Shown: positions 48,460 to 55,594 of the stretch, piece by piece
Layout of the letters: every line of letters begins with the position of its first letter
How positions within the stretch are numbered: the first letter of the stretch is position 1
Virus record (IMG/VR): IMGVR_UViG_3300005841_000001
Location: 1 to 64,000 of that record
Reading direction: 5' to 3' (one strand)
Origin: a virus
Length of the DNA: 64,000 nt
Translations under genes and position numbers: made by a program
The notes under the pieces: generated by a model
Databases searched by the model: none
The model's input: only the letters and a program-made list of their open reading frames with translations
Told to the model about the DNA's origin: nothing

Positions 48460-48488
48460 AGTCTAGCCGAGCTAACTCGGAGCGTCAA
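48460..48488 (-). promoter_or_regulatory. promoter-operator cassette, leaderless type
   Basis: Read leftward: TTGACG, spacer CTCCGAGTTAGCTCGGC, TAGACT, 6 nt, ATG 48453. The upstream MazG-like gene stops with a TAG abutting the -35 box. Confidence 0.9.
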
Positions 48489-48839
48489 CTAGAACTTCTT
48501 GCCGCCCTCGCCGGCGCGGGCCTCGCGCTGGTGGTCCAGCCGGGCGGCGTTGTACTGCATCTTCTCGCGGTAGGCGCCCTCGAGGTCCAGCCTGAACGCA
48601 CCCGCGTAGTCAAAGATCCGGATCAGCGCGTCGGCCAGTTCGACCTCCTCGGCTGAGCGGTGCGGCAGATGGTCGTCGGGCCGGCCTTTGCGCACACCCT
48701 CGAGCGCCTCGGACAGCTCGGAATGCATCAGGGCGATCAGCTCACCTCGATTGCGCTCGAGCCGGCGGCCCTGCTCGTCGTACCACCAGATGTGGTTCGC
48801 CGCGTGTGCTTCTTCCGCGTACTGGTTCAATCCGTCCAC
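48489..48839 (-). CDS. MazG-like nucleotide pyrophosphohydrolase
   Basis: A 116-residue protein with GTG start. LIALMHSELSEALEG (E-x-x-E) and EEVELADALIRIFDYAG (E-x-x-D) form the all-helical MazG/dUTPase-like catalytic core; the helix with REKMQYNAAR is also typical. Such enzymes hydrolyse NTPs or (p)ppGpp-like signals to monophosphates and may keep the host metabolically active or cleanse nucleotide pools. It overlaps no promoter and follows the 331-residue gene. Confidence 0.82.
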   Translation of the reverse strand: MDGLNQYAEEAHAANHIWWYDEQGRRLERNRGELIALMHSELSEALEGVRKGRPDDHLPHRSAEEVELADALIRIFDYAGAFRLDLEGAYREKMQYNAARLDHQREARAGEGGKKF

Positions 48840-48852
48840 TATGGACTCCGTT

Positions 48853-49848
48853 TCATCGGACGTTGTACACCCGCGCCTTTGTGACGACGGGAGTTCCTTC
48901 GGGCCCGCGGCTGTGCTCGCTGATCTTGCGGCGCACGCGCGTCCGCTCGCCGGTCTCCTTGTCCACCACCCAGTAGTGCCGATAGTGCTCGCGAACCGTC
49001 ACCTGGTGATCCAACGGCTTGCCCGAGCCAGGGTTCTGCACCGGCTGCGATGGCCGTCGCATCTCGATCACCGAGACGTCGCCGGACAACCCGGCCCGTT
49101 GCGCTCGCTTGCGGGTGGTTCGCGGCACGTGCACCGGTTCGTCGTCCTCGGGTGGCCGGGACTCCGGCGTGTCCGCGTGCTTCCACACCGCCATCAGCAG
49201 GCGCGCGACGGATACTCGGCCGCCCTGGCTCGGGTCGAACCCGTTCGTGACGGCGTTCTTCCGTTCCGTTGGGGACAGCCGCGAGGACATCGGGCCGCAC
49301 TGCTGGAAGTCCAGCATCACCAGCATGTTCGAGATGAAGAAGCCGCCCGTCATGCCCTGGATCGACTCGATCGTGGTGCTGCCTCCCGTGGCCAACGCAC
49401 GTTGCTTGAGCATCGCGGTCGCCGTATCTTCGCCGCGGTTCGCGTCGCACCAGGTAGTGATCGTGTAGCCGTTCGTTTCCTCGCCTTTGGGTGTCGTAAG
49501 GAACGCGCGACCCCAGCTGATCATGTGGAAGTACTGCGAGTATCCGCCGACATGCAGTGAGTTCAAGGGGTCCTCGAACACCAGTAGGCCGTAATCCATG
49601 GGTGGCTTGACAGTGTCGACGCGGTCGGTGTCCGAAAAGGACCGAGCGATCCGGTAGATTTCCTCGTTCGCCGTCGCGGCGACACGGATGGTTCCCGCCT
49701 GCTGGATCTGGTCGGCCACCTTGACGCCTACGTCGGGATCCGACAGCTGGGCACGTTTTGCCCACGATTGGATCCAGCGACACATCCGCATGTCGTCCAG
49801 TCGGACGGCGAGATCGGTGTGAATGTCGACGGCATCGGCGGGCCGCAT
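48853..49848 (-). CDS. hypothetical phage protein
   Basis: A 331-residue protein; ATG 49848 is chosen because GAGGGAG lies 5 nt upstream (the frame is open to 49932, through the promoter). Alpha/beta with a central Gly-rich part (QGMTGGFFISNMLVMLDFQQC) and a C-terminal segment, VVDKETGERTRVRRKISEHSRG, like a DNA- or RNA-binding tail. No family is recognised. The leader carries an inverted GTCCA-N3-TGGAC pair (49881-49893). Confidence 0.65.
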   Translation of the reverse strand: MRPADAVDIHTDLAVRLDDMRMCRWIQSWAKRAQLSDPDVGVKVADQIQQAGTIRVAATANEEIYRIARSFSDTDRVDTVKPPMDYGLLVFEDPLNSLHVGGYSQYFHMISWGRAFLTTPKGEETNGYTITTWCDANRGEDTATAMLKQRALATGGSTTIESIQGMTGGFFISNMLVMLDFQQCGPMSSRLSPTERKNAVTNGFDPSQGGRVSVARLLMAVWKHADTPESRPPEDDEPVHVPRTTRKRAQRAGLSGDVSVIEMRRPSQPVQNPGSGKPLDHQVTVREHYRHYWVVDKETGERTRVRRKISEHSRGPEGTPVVTKARVYNVR

Positions 49849-49903
49849 CGGCTCTCCCTCGGGACGGGACAGGGGCCGCCGTCCACGATGGACAGCGGCC
49901 CCT

Positions 49904-49932
49904 AGTCTAGCCGAGTTATCCCGGTGAGTCAA
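49904..49932 (-). promoter_or_regulatory. promoter-operator cassette with leader
   Basis: Read leftward: TTGACT, spacer CACCGGGATAACTCGGC, TAGACT, then about 55 nt to ATG 49848. The TGA stop of the upstream gene (49929-49931) is inside the -35 box. Confidence 0.85.
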
Positions 49933-50216
49933 GCGGGCAGGTGTGACCCTTCCTCGTGGTCGACGACGGTCTTGAGCGTATGCGCCGGCAGGATCTTGTA
50001 ATGCTCGGCCAGCGGGCGGGCGGCTCGCCGGTACTGCTGCACGTAGGCCACCAGCGCGCCGTCGTCGTTTTCAACGCGGTAGCGCTGCTGGCCTTCGCGC
50101 AGGATCCAGCCGCCGACGGACTCGAAGGTGCCGTCTTCGGAGGTGATCAAGATGCTGGCCTTGCCGCGCGAGACGACGTCGATGGACGCGGTCGCTCTCG
50201 GCTTCGGGTCGGTCAT
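49929..50216 (-). CDS. small hypothetical protein
   Basis: A 95-residue protein, beta-rich in the first half (ASIDVVSRGKASILITSEDG) and basic in the second, with an ATG start and GAGAGG upstream. Single-gene unit. Its stop codon is provided by the next cassette. Confidence 0.65.
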   Translation of the reverse strand: MTDPKPRATASIDVVSRGKASILITSEDGTFESVGGWILREGQQRYRVENDDGALVAYVQQYRRAARPLAEHYKILPAHTLKTVVDHEEGSHLPA

Positions 50217-50251
50217 GGTTGCGCCTCTCGTGCCAGGGTCGTACCTTGGCT

Positions 50252-50280
50252 AATCTAGCCGACTCAACGCGGAGCGTCAA
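50252..50280 (-). promoter_or_regulatory. promoter-operator cassette with leader
   Basis: Read leftward: TTGACG, spacer CTCCGCGTTGAGTCGGC, TAGATT, leader of about 35 nt to ATG 50216. The upstream half-site is one base off (CCGCG). Confidence 0.8.
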
Positions 50281-50360
50281 AGACCCCGGCGCGCCGCGCC
50301 GGCACTGCTCGAGCGGGGTGGGATGCTGGCCGCGACAACCCGGACGACCAGGGAGAACCG

Positions 50361-50822
50361 ATGTCCTACACCGACAGCAGCGGCGCCGCGCTCAGCAAGG
50401 CGCAGATCGTCGCGGCCGCGACCACGATCGCCGGCGAGACCGTCTACCAGATCGGCGCGGACGTCCACCAGCGCGTCACGCAGGACGGCGACGACTTCGA
50501 GGCCAACGTCCGGCTCGCCCTGGTGGCCGGCCAGAAGATCACGCAGACGCAGCTCGATGCGATGTTCAAGCCGGCCACCATCGACACCGTCACCCCGGCG
50601 TCCGGCGCCGCGGCCGGCGGTACCGCGATCACGATCAAGGGCACGAACTTCGGGGGCGTCACCGCGGTCACCGTCGGCGGCGTCGCGGTGACGAGCCTCA
50701 AGGTGGTTTCCGAGACCACCATCACCGCCGTCACGGGTGCGCACGCGGCCGGCGCCGTGTCGGTTGTCGTGACCGACGACTCGGGTGCGGTCACCAAGAC
50801 CACGGCCTACACCTACGTGTGA
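50361..50822 (+). CDS. IPT/TIG-domain (Ig-like) protein
   Basis: A 153-residue protein with GGGAGA before the ATG. The second half (IDTVTPASGAAAGGTAITIK, then GTNFGGVTAVTVGG and GAVSVVVTDDSGAV) is a clear IPT/TIG Ig-like beta-sandwich, as used in phage head or tail decoration proteins. The first 70 residues are unrecognised. It forms a single-gene rightward unit ended by a bidirectional terminator; no palindromic cassette precedes it, which may mean late expression. Confidence 0.8.
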   Translation: MSYTDSSGAALSKAQIVAAATTIAGETVYQIGADVHQRVTQDGDDFEANVRLALVAGQKITQTQLDAMFKPATIDTVTPASGAAAGGTAITIKGTNFGGVTAVTVGGVAVTSLKVVSETTITAVTGAHAAGAVSVVVTDDSGAVTKTTAYTYV

Positions 50823-50855
50823 TCGGACTCCCGGCAGCGGCGGCCGGGGTACGAA

Positions 50856-50896
50856 GAAGGGCCCCCCTCGGCGACCTCCCCGAGGTGGGGCCCTTC
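50856..50896. terminator. bidirectional terminator
   Basis: Stem GAAGGGCCCC / GGGGCCCTTC (10 bp, perfect) with an inner CCTCGG/CCGAGG pairing; followed by CATTTCG. Between the IPT/TIG gene and the tiny leftward gene at 50996. Confidence 0.85.
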
Positions 50897-50918
50897 CATT
50901 TCGCAGCGCGGGAGGCTG

Positions 50919-50996
50919 CTAGCGGGTGATGCCGTCGAAGTAGTCCTCGAGGGCGTCGACGACGGCTTCGTTCTTGGGGTCGTAGGTGTCGGACAT
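50919..50996 (-). CDS. tiny acidic peptide
   Basis: A 25-residue product (starts MSDTYDPKNEAVVD, ends DYFDGITR). It lies between a promoter cassette with a long structured leader and a terminator, so it is the only coding sequence on that transcript. The ribosome-binding site is weak. It may be a leader peptide or a small regulator; alternatively the transcript itself is the functional product. Confidence 0.45.
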   Translation of the reverse strand: MSDTYDPKNEAVVDALEDYFDGITR

Positions 50997-51030
50997 GGAG
51001 GCTCGCTTTCCGTTCGGTGATGGGGTGTCG

Positions 51031-51089
51031 GGCCGGGCGGGGAACCTGTCGGTGCCCGGGGGCGGAGGTAGGTAGCATCCCGCCCGGCC
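51031..51089 (-). ncRNA. structured leader (long hairpin) upstream of the 25-codon frame
   Basis: An 11-bp perfect inverted repeat (GGCCGGGCGGG with CCCGCCCGGCC) with a 37-nt loop occupies most of the leader between the cassette at 51101-51129 and the frame at 50996. In the RNA it begins within about 10 nt of the expected start. It might be an attenuator or part of a small RNA. Confidence 0.45.
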
Positions 51090-51100
51090 TGACACTTCCG

Positions 51101-51129
51101 AGACTAGCCGAACCTACTCGGCTTGTCTA
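51101..51129 (-). promoter_or_regulatory. promoter-operator cassette with long leader
   Basis: Read leftward: TAGACA, spacer AGCCGAGTAGGTTCGGC, TAGTCT; leader of about 100 nt. The upstream gene stops (TAG, 51114-51116) inside the spacer. Confidence 0.8.
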
Positions 51130-51944
51130 GTCACGAACCGTCGCACCCGACGGAAGGCGGCCGCTACCGCCTCCGGCGCTCGGTAAATGACGAAATCGAT
51201 CACTGCGTCGAGCACCTCGAGGATGACGAATCCATCATCACGGCACTGCTCCGCCCACCGCTGACGTGCCGTCCTTTGTGGATAGATGATGTGGCTACGG
51301 TCGTCGAAATGGGGAATGTCGCCGAGCATGTGTGCCGGCAGTGCGAAGGCCTCGGCGATCCACCGTGCCTGCTCCGTCATCTCGCGGCGTCGGCGCACGA
51401 TGCCCTCGGAGTAACGGACCAAGTCCATCACGCGAGATGCGTCGTTGGCCGGCGGTCGGACAGACCAGACCGGGTCCACGCTCAGGAACGTCTCGATCCG
51501 GCCGTCCATGTGGATCCGAGCATGCGTCACCGTAGCGTGCGCCTGCCACCCGCCGCCGTGGCCGTTCAGGATGTATGCCTGGCCGGGGAGTGGTGCGATG
51601 CGCGGCATGACTCGGAACTCGTTCCCCATGAACAGGTTGTACGCCTCTCGCCGTCGCTCTTCCCCACGCTGATAGGCGGCCGCGAAGGCTTCGGGTGTCA
51701 GGAACTGCATCAGGCCGAACCCGCTCTCGAAATCCGGTTGCTCGGACCGATGCGTCGGCGTGGCCGGGTGATCCTCGGGCACGACGACTTCGCCGGCCGA
51801 GTACGAGTGGAACGGCGACGGCTCGAACTTGCCACCGATCTGCTCGGCCTGCCATGCCCGTTCGCACGTCTCGCGACAGAAGTCGTCCGACGGGCTCGAC
51901 TCGGGGATCGTCTTCTTGCACCACTGGCACGGCCGTTCGATCAC
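51114..51944 (-). CDS. hypothetical protein with N-terminal zinc-finger-like motif
   Basis: A 276-residue protein. GTG 51944 is chosen for the GTGA overlap with the upstream gene; GTG 51971 is the alternative. CQWCKKTIPESSPSDDFC and CERAW near the start resemble a treble-clef zinc finger. The C-terminal half contains ADP-ribosyl- or hydrolase-like patterns only by eye, with no firm motif. Its last codons are written by the promoter cassette. Confidence 0.6.
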   Translation of the reverse strand: MIERPCQWCKKTIPESSPSDDFCRETCERAWQAEQIGGKFEPSPFHSYSAGEVVVPEDHPATPTHRSEQPDFESGFGLMQFLTPEAFAAAYQRGEERRREAYNLFMGNEFRVMPRIAPLPGQAYILNGHGGGWQAHATVTHARIHMDGRIETFLSVDPVWSVRPPANDASRVMDLVRYSEGIVRRRREMTEQARWIAEAFALPAHMLGDIPHFDDRSHIIYPQRTARQRWAEQCRDDGFVILEVLDAVIDFVIYRAPEAVAAAFRRVRRFVTRQAE

Positions 51945-52726
51945 GGCGTCCAGATCTTCGAGGAATCCCACGGCTCCCCACCCTCCAATTTGGTCAGTCC
52001 GATATCGGCCCGTCGGCCGGCTAGGTTTCCGTCGATGGCTCCGTAGTCGAACATCGTCGGTGGCTGGTAGTCGACCTTGTTGATGTCCGGGAACCGTTTG
52101 TTGTAGTAGTCCTCGGCGTCCTGGTCTCGGGTACGCAAGGCCAGCTCGGTTGATGGTCCCGCAGGCAGCACATGCTCCTCGTCGCGCTCTTGCTGCACCT
52201 CGGCCGCGGTGCGCTGCTCGATCTGGTCGAGCCGGATCCCGACTGCTTGGGAGTACGCGGCGTACCAGTTGCGGGCGTAGCGCTGGTAGAGCGTTTCGGT
52301 GATGAAGTCGCGGCCGGCGGCGTCGGTGGCGAGCCCATTCTGCGCCACGACCGACAGCGTTTCGAAGAGCATTTCGACGCGGTCGATGTCCACCGGTGCG
52401 CCCATCACGAGGGCACCCGAGGGCACACGGTTGCGTTTGTGGCGCAGGTGTACCGAGCGGCAGTGCACCGCGGCCGCGATGTGCGCGATCAAGACGATCT
52501 TCTCTTGCGCGAACGGCGCCTGGACAGTGATCACGCGTTCGGTGACGCCGTCGAGTCCGCGCGCGTCGTCGAGGTCTTGGGGCTGGATCGCGTGGCGCGC
52601 CATCACTTCTGCCGCATGGGACGCGTAGATCCGGGCCTCGGCTTCGGTGGCCGCCGGGTCGCGGGCCTTCGCGAGCAGACTGTTGATCGTCGCGATCCGC
52701 TTTTCGCGGGTCGGCTTCTTGGGCAT
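51941..52726 (-). CDS. DUF2786-like protein
   Basis: A 261-residue protein. The N-terminal 50 residues (KRIATINSLLAKARDPAATE, EARIYASHAAEVMARHAIQP) match the DUF2786 helical domain found in phage and bacterial proteins next to metalloprotease-like parts. The function of that family is unclear. The -10 box of the cassette at 52734-52762 is 7 nt from the ATG. Confidence 0.75.
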   Translation of the reverse strand: MPKKPTREKRIATINSLLAKARDPAATEAEARIYASHAAEVMARHAIQPQDLDDARGLDGVTERVITVQAPFAQEKIVLIAHIAAAVHCRSVHLRHKRNRVPSGALVMGAPVDIDRVEMLFETLSVVAQNGLATDAAGRDFITETLYQRYARNWYAAYSQAVGIRLDQIEQRTAAEVQQERDEEHVLPAGPSTELALRTRDQDAEDYYNKRFPDINKVDYQPPTMFDYGAIDGNLAGRRADIGLTKLEGGEPWDSSKIWTP

Positions 52727-52733
52727 GAGGGCT

Positions 52734-52762
52734 ATGCTAGCCGACTTAACTCGGTTCGTAAA
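52734..52762 (-). promoter_or_regulatory. promoter-operator cassette, leaderless type
   Basis: Read leftward: TTTACG, spacer AACCGAGTTAAGTCGGC, TAGCAT, 7 nt, ATG 52726. A rightward cassette lies 22 bp away, so the two sites form a divergent pair. Confidence 0.75.
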
Positions 52763-52777
52763 CGTCGGTGCGTCGTC

Positions 52778-52806
52778 GACCCGCTCCGAGTAAGCCCGGC
52801 TAGGAT
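52778..52806 (+). promoter_or_regulatory. weak promoter-operator cassette with leader
   Basis: GACCCG (poor -35), spacer CTCCGAGTAAGCCCGGC, TAGGAT, then about 30 nt with AAAGGA before ATG 52838. Divergent partner of the site at 52734-52762. Confidence 0.6.
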
Positions 52807-52837
52807 GGCCACATCCCGACTCGAAAGGATCATCACC

Positions 52838-53329
52838 ATGAGCCAGTTCGCCGACGAGCTCGCCGAGCGCATGCAGACCAAACTCGCCAGGCACTTCGCT
52901 CGCATGCCCGGTGAGACAGCCATCTCCATTCCCACCAAGATGCTCGCGCGCGCAGTGGAAGAGATGCTCGCCGACGGCCGCGCCGTCCCCGAGGTCCCGC
53001 GCTACGACCCCGAGCTGGCCGAGAAGCTGAAGTGGTCCGGTCTGACGGCCGACCTCACCACCTTCGTCCCGCCCACGATCGCCGCGGACGTCGACGGCCC
53101 CGGCGTGGTGCTCACCATCCAGCACGGCGTCGAGTACTCCGAGGACGAGGACGCGCCCGCCCCGCCGCCGATCGTGCTCGAGGCGATGCCGGACACGATG
53201 CGCGCGTTCGCGCTGCATCTGCTGTCGGTGTGCGAGCAGGCCGAGGGCGGCACCACGAAGCCCGAGCTGCACGGGCCGGCCGCCGATGTCGAGCTGGAGC
53301 AGCGCGAGATCCGGGTGCTCGGCGGATGA
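52838..53329 (+). CDS. hypothetical protein
   Basis: A 163-residue protein; ATG 52838 with AAAGGA 9 nt upstream. Helical N-terminal part (QFADELAERMQTKLARHFAR) and an acidic Pro-rich middle (SEDEDAPAPPP). It is coupled to the next gene (ATGA). Function unknown. Confidence 0.65.
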   Translation: MSQFADELAERMQTKLARHFARMPGETAISIPTKMLARAVEEMLADGRAVPEVPRYDPELAEKLKWSGLTADLTTFVPPTIAADVDGPGVVLTIQHGVEYSEDEDAPAPPPIVLEAMPDTMRAFALHLLSVCEQAEGGTTKPELHGPAADVELEQREIRVLGG

Positions 53330-53589
53330 GGGAAGTTCTGTTCGGCCTCGTCATGCCTTGGGTCAGCATGATCCCCTTCGTGCTGGTCGTCATCGCGGCC
53401 ATCGAGATGGTCGTGGACTGGCTGCCCTCGCGGTTGCCCGTCGAGCCCGAGGAATCGTTCGAGCGCATCGTGATCGTGCCCGGCCACAACGGATTCGCCG
53501 CGCGGATCACCGATCCGCTGTTCTTCCAGGGGCCGCCGGTGGTGGATCCCACGGATTTCATCGGGACCACCGGCCTACTTGACCCCTGA
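53326..53589 (+). CDS. single-span membrane protein
   Basis: An 87-residue protein with one hydrophobic segment (about residues 4-30) and an acidic/hydrophobic soluble tail. ATG overlaps the previous stop. It ends 2 bp before the next promoter cassette. Confidence 0.6.
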   Translation: MREVLFGLVMPWVSMIPFVLVVIAAIEMVVDWLPSRLPVEPEESFERIVIVPGHNGFAARITDPLFFQGPPVVDPTDFIGTTGLLDP

Positions 53590-53591
53590 GC

Positions 53592-53620
53592 TTGTCGAGC
53601 CGAGTAAACTCGGCTAGACT
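53592..53620 (+). promoter_or_regulatory. promoter-operator cassette with leader
   Basis: TTGTCG, spacer AGCCGAGTAAACTCGGC, TAGACT, leader of about 25 nt with GAAAGGAGG, then GTG 53653. It drives the double-HTH gene, so if that protein is the regulator it would control itself. Confidence 0.85.
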
Positions 53621-53652
53621 TCCATCAAGACCGACCAGAAAGGAGGCCCCTC

Positions 53653-54312
53653 GTGGAGAGCAGGAACACCCGCGCTCAGTGGGCCGACGACGTTCCCGAC
53701 CTGTACGGGGAGAGCCTCGCCAAGGCCGGCGATTACCTCACCATCGCGCAGGTCAGCAACCTGACGTCGCTGTCGCCGAACACGCTCAGGGACGCACTCA
53801 GCCGGCCCCCGGTGACGCGCAAGGACAACCCGATGTTCGCGCTGTCGCGCCCGGCCGCCCGCATCGCCAACCAGCCGCTCTACTCCCCCGAGCAGGTCGA
53901 GCAGGCGAAGAAGATCCAGAAGGACACCGGCCACCGCCACCTCGGCGGCGGCACCGAGGCTCTCGAGGTCGTCTCGCCCCAGGAAGCCGAACGGGCGGGG
54001 CTCGTCTCGATCGTCGAGTTCAAGGACTTCGCCGGCGTGCACGAGCAGACCGTGCGCCGGTGGGCCCGTGAGCAGGAGTCGTTCCCGCAGCCGGTCGCCC
54101 TGCGTTCGCGCTCGGGCGGCGAGCAGGACGGTGCCCGGGTGCACCCCGGCGTGCCGATCGTGATGTACGAGTTCGACGCCGCGAAGAAGTGGCTGCGCAA
54201 CTACATCGAGACCGGCACCGGCAAGCGCGTCGAGCGGATCGCGGAACACATGCGCGCCGCGCACGACTGGAAGATCCGGGCCGGTTCCCGAGCGGAAGCG
54301 ATCAGCGCGTAA
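53653..54312 (+). CDS. protein with two helix-turn-helix segments, candidate regulator
   Basis: A 219-residue protein with GTG start and an excellent ribosome-binding site (AAAGGAGG). HTH-like segments are LTIAQVSNLTSLSPNTLRDAL (residues 29-49) and SIVEFKDFAGVHEQTVRRW (119-137), the second followed by a wing-like SFPQPVALRSR, as in MerR-type or excisionase folds. The C-terminus is a basic helix. Its own promoter carries the palindrome, and it is a single-gene unit with a terminator, as expected for an autoregulated repressor or activator. Confidence 0.7.
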   Translation: MESRNTRAQWADDVPDLYGESLAKAGDYLTIAQVSNLTSLSPNTLRDALSRPPVTRKDNPMFALSRPAARIANQPLYSPEQVEQAKKIQKDTGHRHLGGGTEALEVVSPQEAERAGLVSIVEFKDFAGVHEQTVRRWAREQESFPQPVALRSRSGGEQDGARVHPGVPIVMYEFDAAKKWLRNYIETGTGKRVERIAEHMRAAHDWKIRAGSRAEAISA

Positions 54313-54353
54313 ACTCCCCTCTCGAGCGGCTCGTTGCTCAGGGGAGCAAGGAG

Positions 54354-54388
54354 AAGACCCCGTCGGCCGGTGATGGCGACGGGGTCTT
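54354..54388. terminator. bidirectional terminator
   Basis: A 12-bp perfect stem (AAGACCCCGTCG with CGACGGGGTCTT), 11-nt loop, followed by CTTACG. It separates the double-HTH gene from the convergent membrane hydrolase gene (stop at 54390). A second, smaller dyad (CTCCCC/GGGGAG, 54314-54346) lies just upstream. Confidence 0.85.
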
Positions 54389-54389
54389 C

Positions 54390-55214
54390 TTACGTCCACA
54401 ATCGACTGACCATTCGCTCGAGGGCCTCGAGCAGCGGCAGCAGCGCACCGAACACCGCGAGCACTGCCACGCCGGCGCCGGCGATCGACAGCGGGAAAAT
54501 CAGCCGTTTCTCTACCGCCTTGCCGGCCTTGAACCGCAGCGGCGTCGGCGAGCCGGCGGAGAACCAACGCTGCCCTTTGATCACCAGCGGGAAGAACAGC
54601 GGCGCCCCGTAGTCGGTGAGTGCGTCGCCAAGAGCGTGCACCCACGCGCCGAGGCCGACGACCAGACCGATCATGATCGGCATCTGGTCGGCGTAGGTGC
54701 CGTGCAGCGCGAGGTACGCGGCACCGGTGAGGATGGTCGCGGTGCCGTAGTCGCGACTCGCCTTGTGCTTGGGCGGCAACGCGCGCAGCGCCCACACCAA
54801 GAACAACCAGATCACCGCGAGGGTTGCCCAGGTACCTGGTGTCGTGCCCCAAATCCCGGCGACCGCGGGAATGCCGCCGAAGAGCAGGCCGAGGCCTGGC
54901 GGTCCGAACGGTGTATGCGTGATGCCGCGGTGCCCGTCGAGGTTCTTGCGATCACGGGCGGTCTTGGTGCGGGCGTACACGCTCGCGGACAGCGTCTGGA
55001 TTGCCGCTGATCCGACAGCGGAGACGACACCGAGAGAGCGGGACGCGGTGGCGTTGGGGTGGTCGAGGTCGGGCGCGATCGCGGCGCCGGCGCACAGCAT
55101 GCCGAGGGTGAGCGCGGTCGGGATGTTCATCGGCTGGTCGAGGACGGGGGCGAAGGTGCTCGCGGCAAGGCCGGCGGTCAGTCCGTGCAGGGCGTGCGTC
55201 GGTCCCATGACCAT
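54390..55214 (-). CDS. YdjM-like membrane-bound metal-dependent hydrolase
   Basis: A 274-residue protein; ATG 55214 is chosen because AAAGGA is 8 nt upstream (ATG 55223 and 55208 are in frame). MGPTHALHG, PDLDHPNA, HRGITHTP and HALGDALTDYGAP are the conserved metal-binding blocks of the YdjM/DUF457 family of LexA-regulated inner-membrane hydrolases, and six or so transmembrane helices fit. The substrate is unknown. In a phage it might modify host lipids or the envelope. Confidence 0.82.
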   Translation of the reverse strand: MVMGPTHALHGLTAGLAASTFAPVLDQPMNIPTALTLGMLCAGAAIAPDLDHPNATASRSLGVVSAVGSAAIQTLSASVYARTKTARDRKNLDGHRGITHTPFGPPGLGLLFGGIPAVAGIWGTTPGTWATLAVIWLFLVWALRALPPKHKASRDYGTATILTGAAYLALHGTYADQMPIMIGLVVGLGAWVHALGDALTDYGAPLFFPLVIKGQRWFSAGSPTPLRFKAGKAVEKRLIFPLSIAGAGVAVLAVFGALLPLLEALERMVSRLWT

Positions 55215-55252
55215 GATCGTCATCCTTTGCGGCGTGTCGAGGCGGAGTCCTC

Positions 55253-55291
55253 TTGTCAGGCTAGTCTAGCCGAGCTACCGTGGTGAGGTTC
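55253..55291. promoter_or_regulatory. overlapping divergent promoters around one palindrome
   Basis: Rightward: TTGTCA (55253-55258), 17 nt, TACCGT (55276-55281) for ATG 55325. Leftward: -10 TAGACT (55263-55268) with spacer CACCACGGTAGCTCGGC but a poor -35 (GAACCT), for the hydrolase gene. The shared DNA includes GGCTAGTCTAGCC, a near-perfect dyad. Both promoters cannot be used at once. Confidence 0.6.
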
Positions 55292-55324
55292 CGACCCGGC
55301 CATCACCCGGAAAGGGCAAGACTC

Positions 55325-55594
55325 ATGTACGGCTATCCCAGCGTTTACAAGGACCAATTCGGCAAGAACTGGATCGCGGACTATTGCGGTGGCACCCGCG
55401 AGAACCCCAGTGGCCCGCTCGGGCGCGAGGGTTTCACCAACTTCGGGGCCGCGGTCGAGGCGGCGGACACTTACGCCCGCCGGGAGCGCGGCCTGTATCA
55501 CGTGCGACTCCAGGAGACCTACGCCGCCGAGCGGGTCGAGGAGGTCCACAAACGGGCCGCCGACAACCGCGGTCGGCGTTTGGTTTCCGCGTGA
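55325..55594 (+). CDS. small hypothetical protein
   Basis: An 89-residue protein with GAAAGGG upstream of the ATG. Aromatic, Gly-rich start (YGYPSVYKDQFGKNWIADY) and a charged helix at the end (YAAERVEEVHKRAADN). Coupled to the next gene by GTGA. Not recognised. Confidence 0.65.
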   Translation: MYGYPSVYKDQFGKNWIADYCGGTRENPSGPLGREGFTNFGAAVEAADTYARRERGLYHVRLQETYAAERVEEVHKRAADNRGRRLVSA

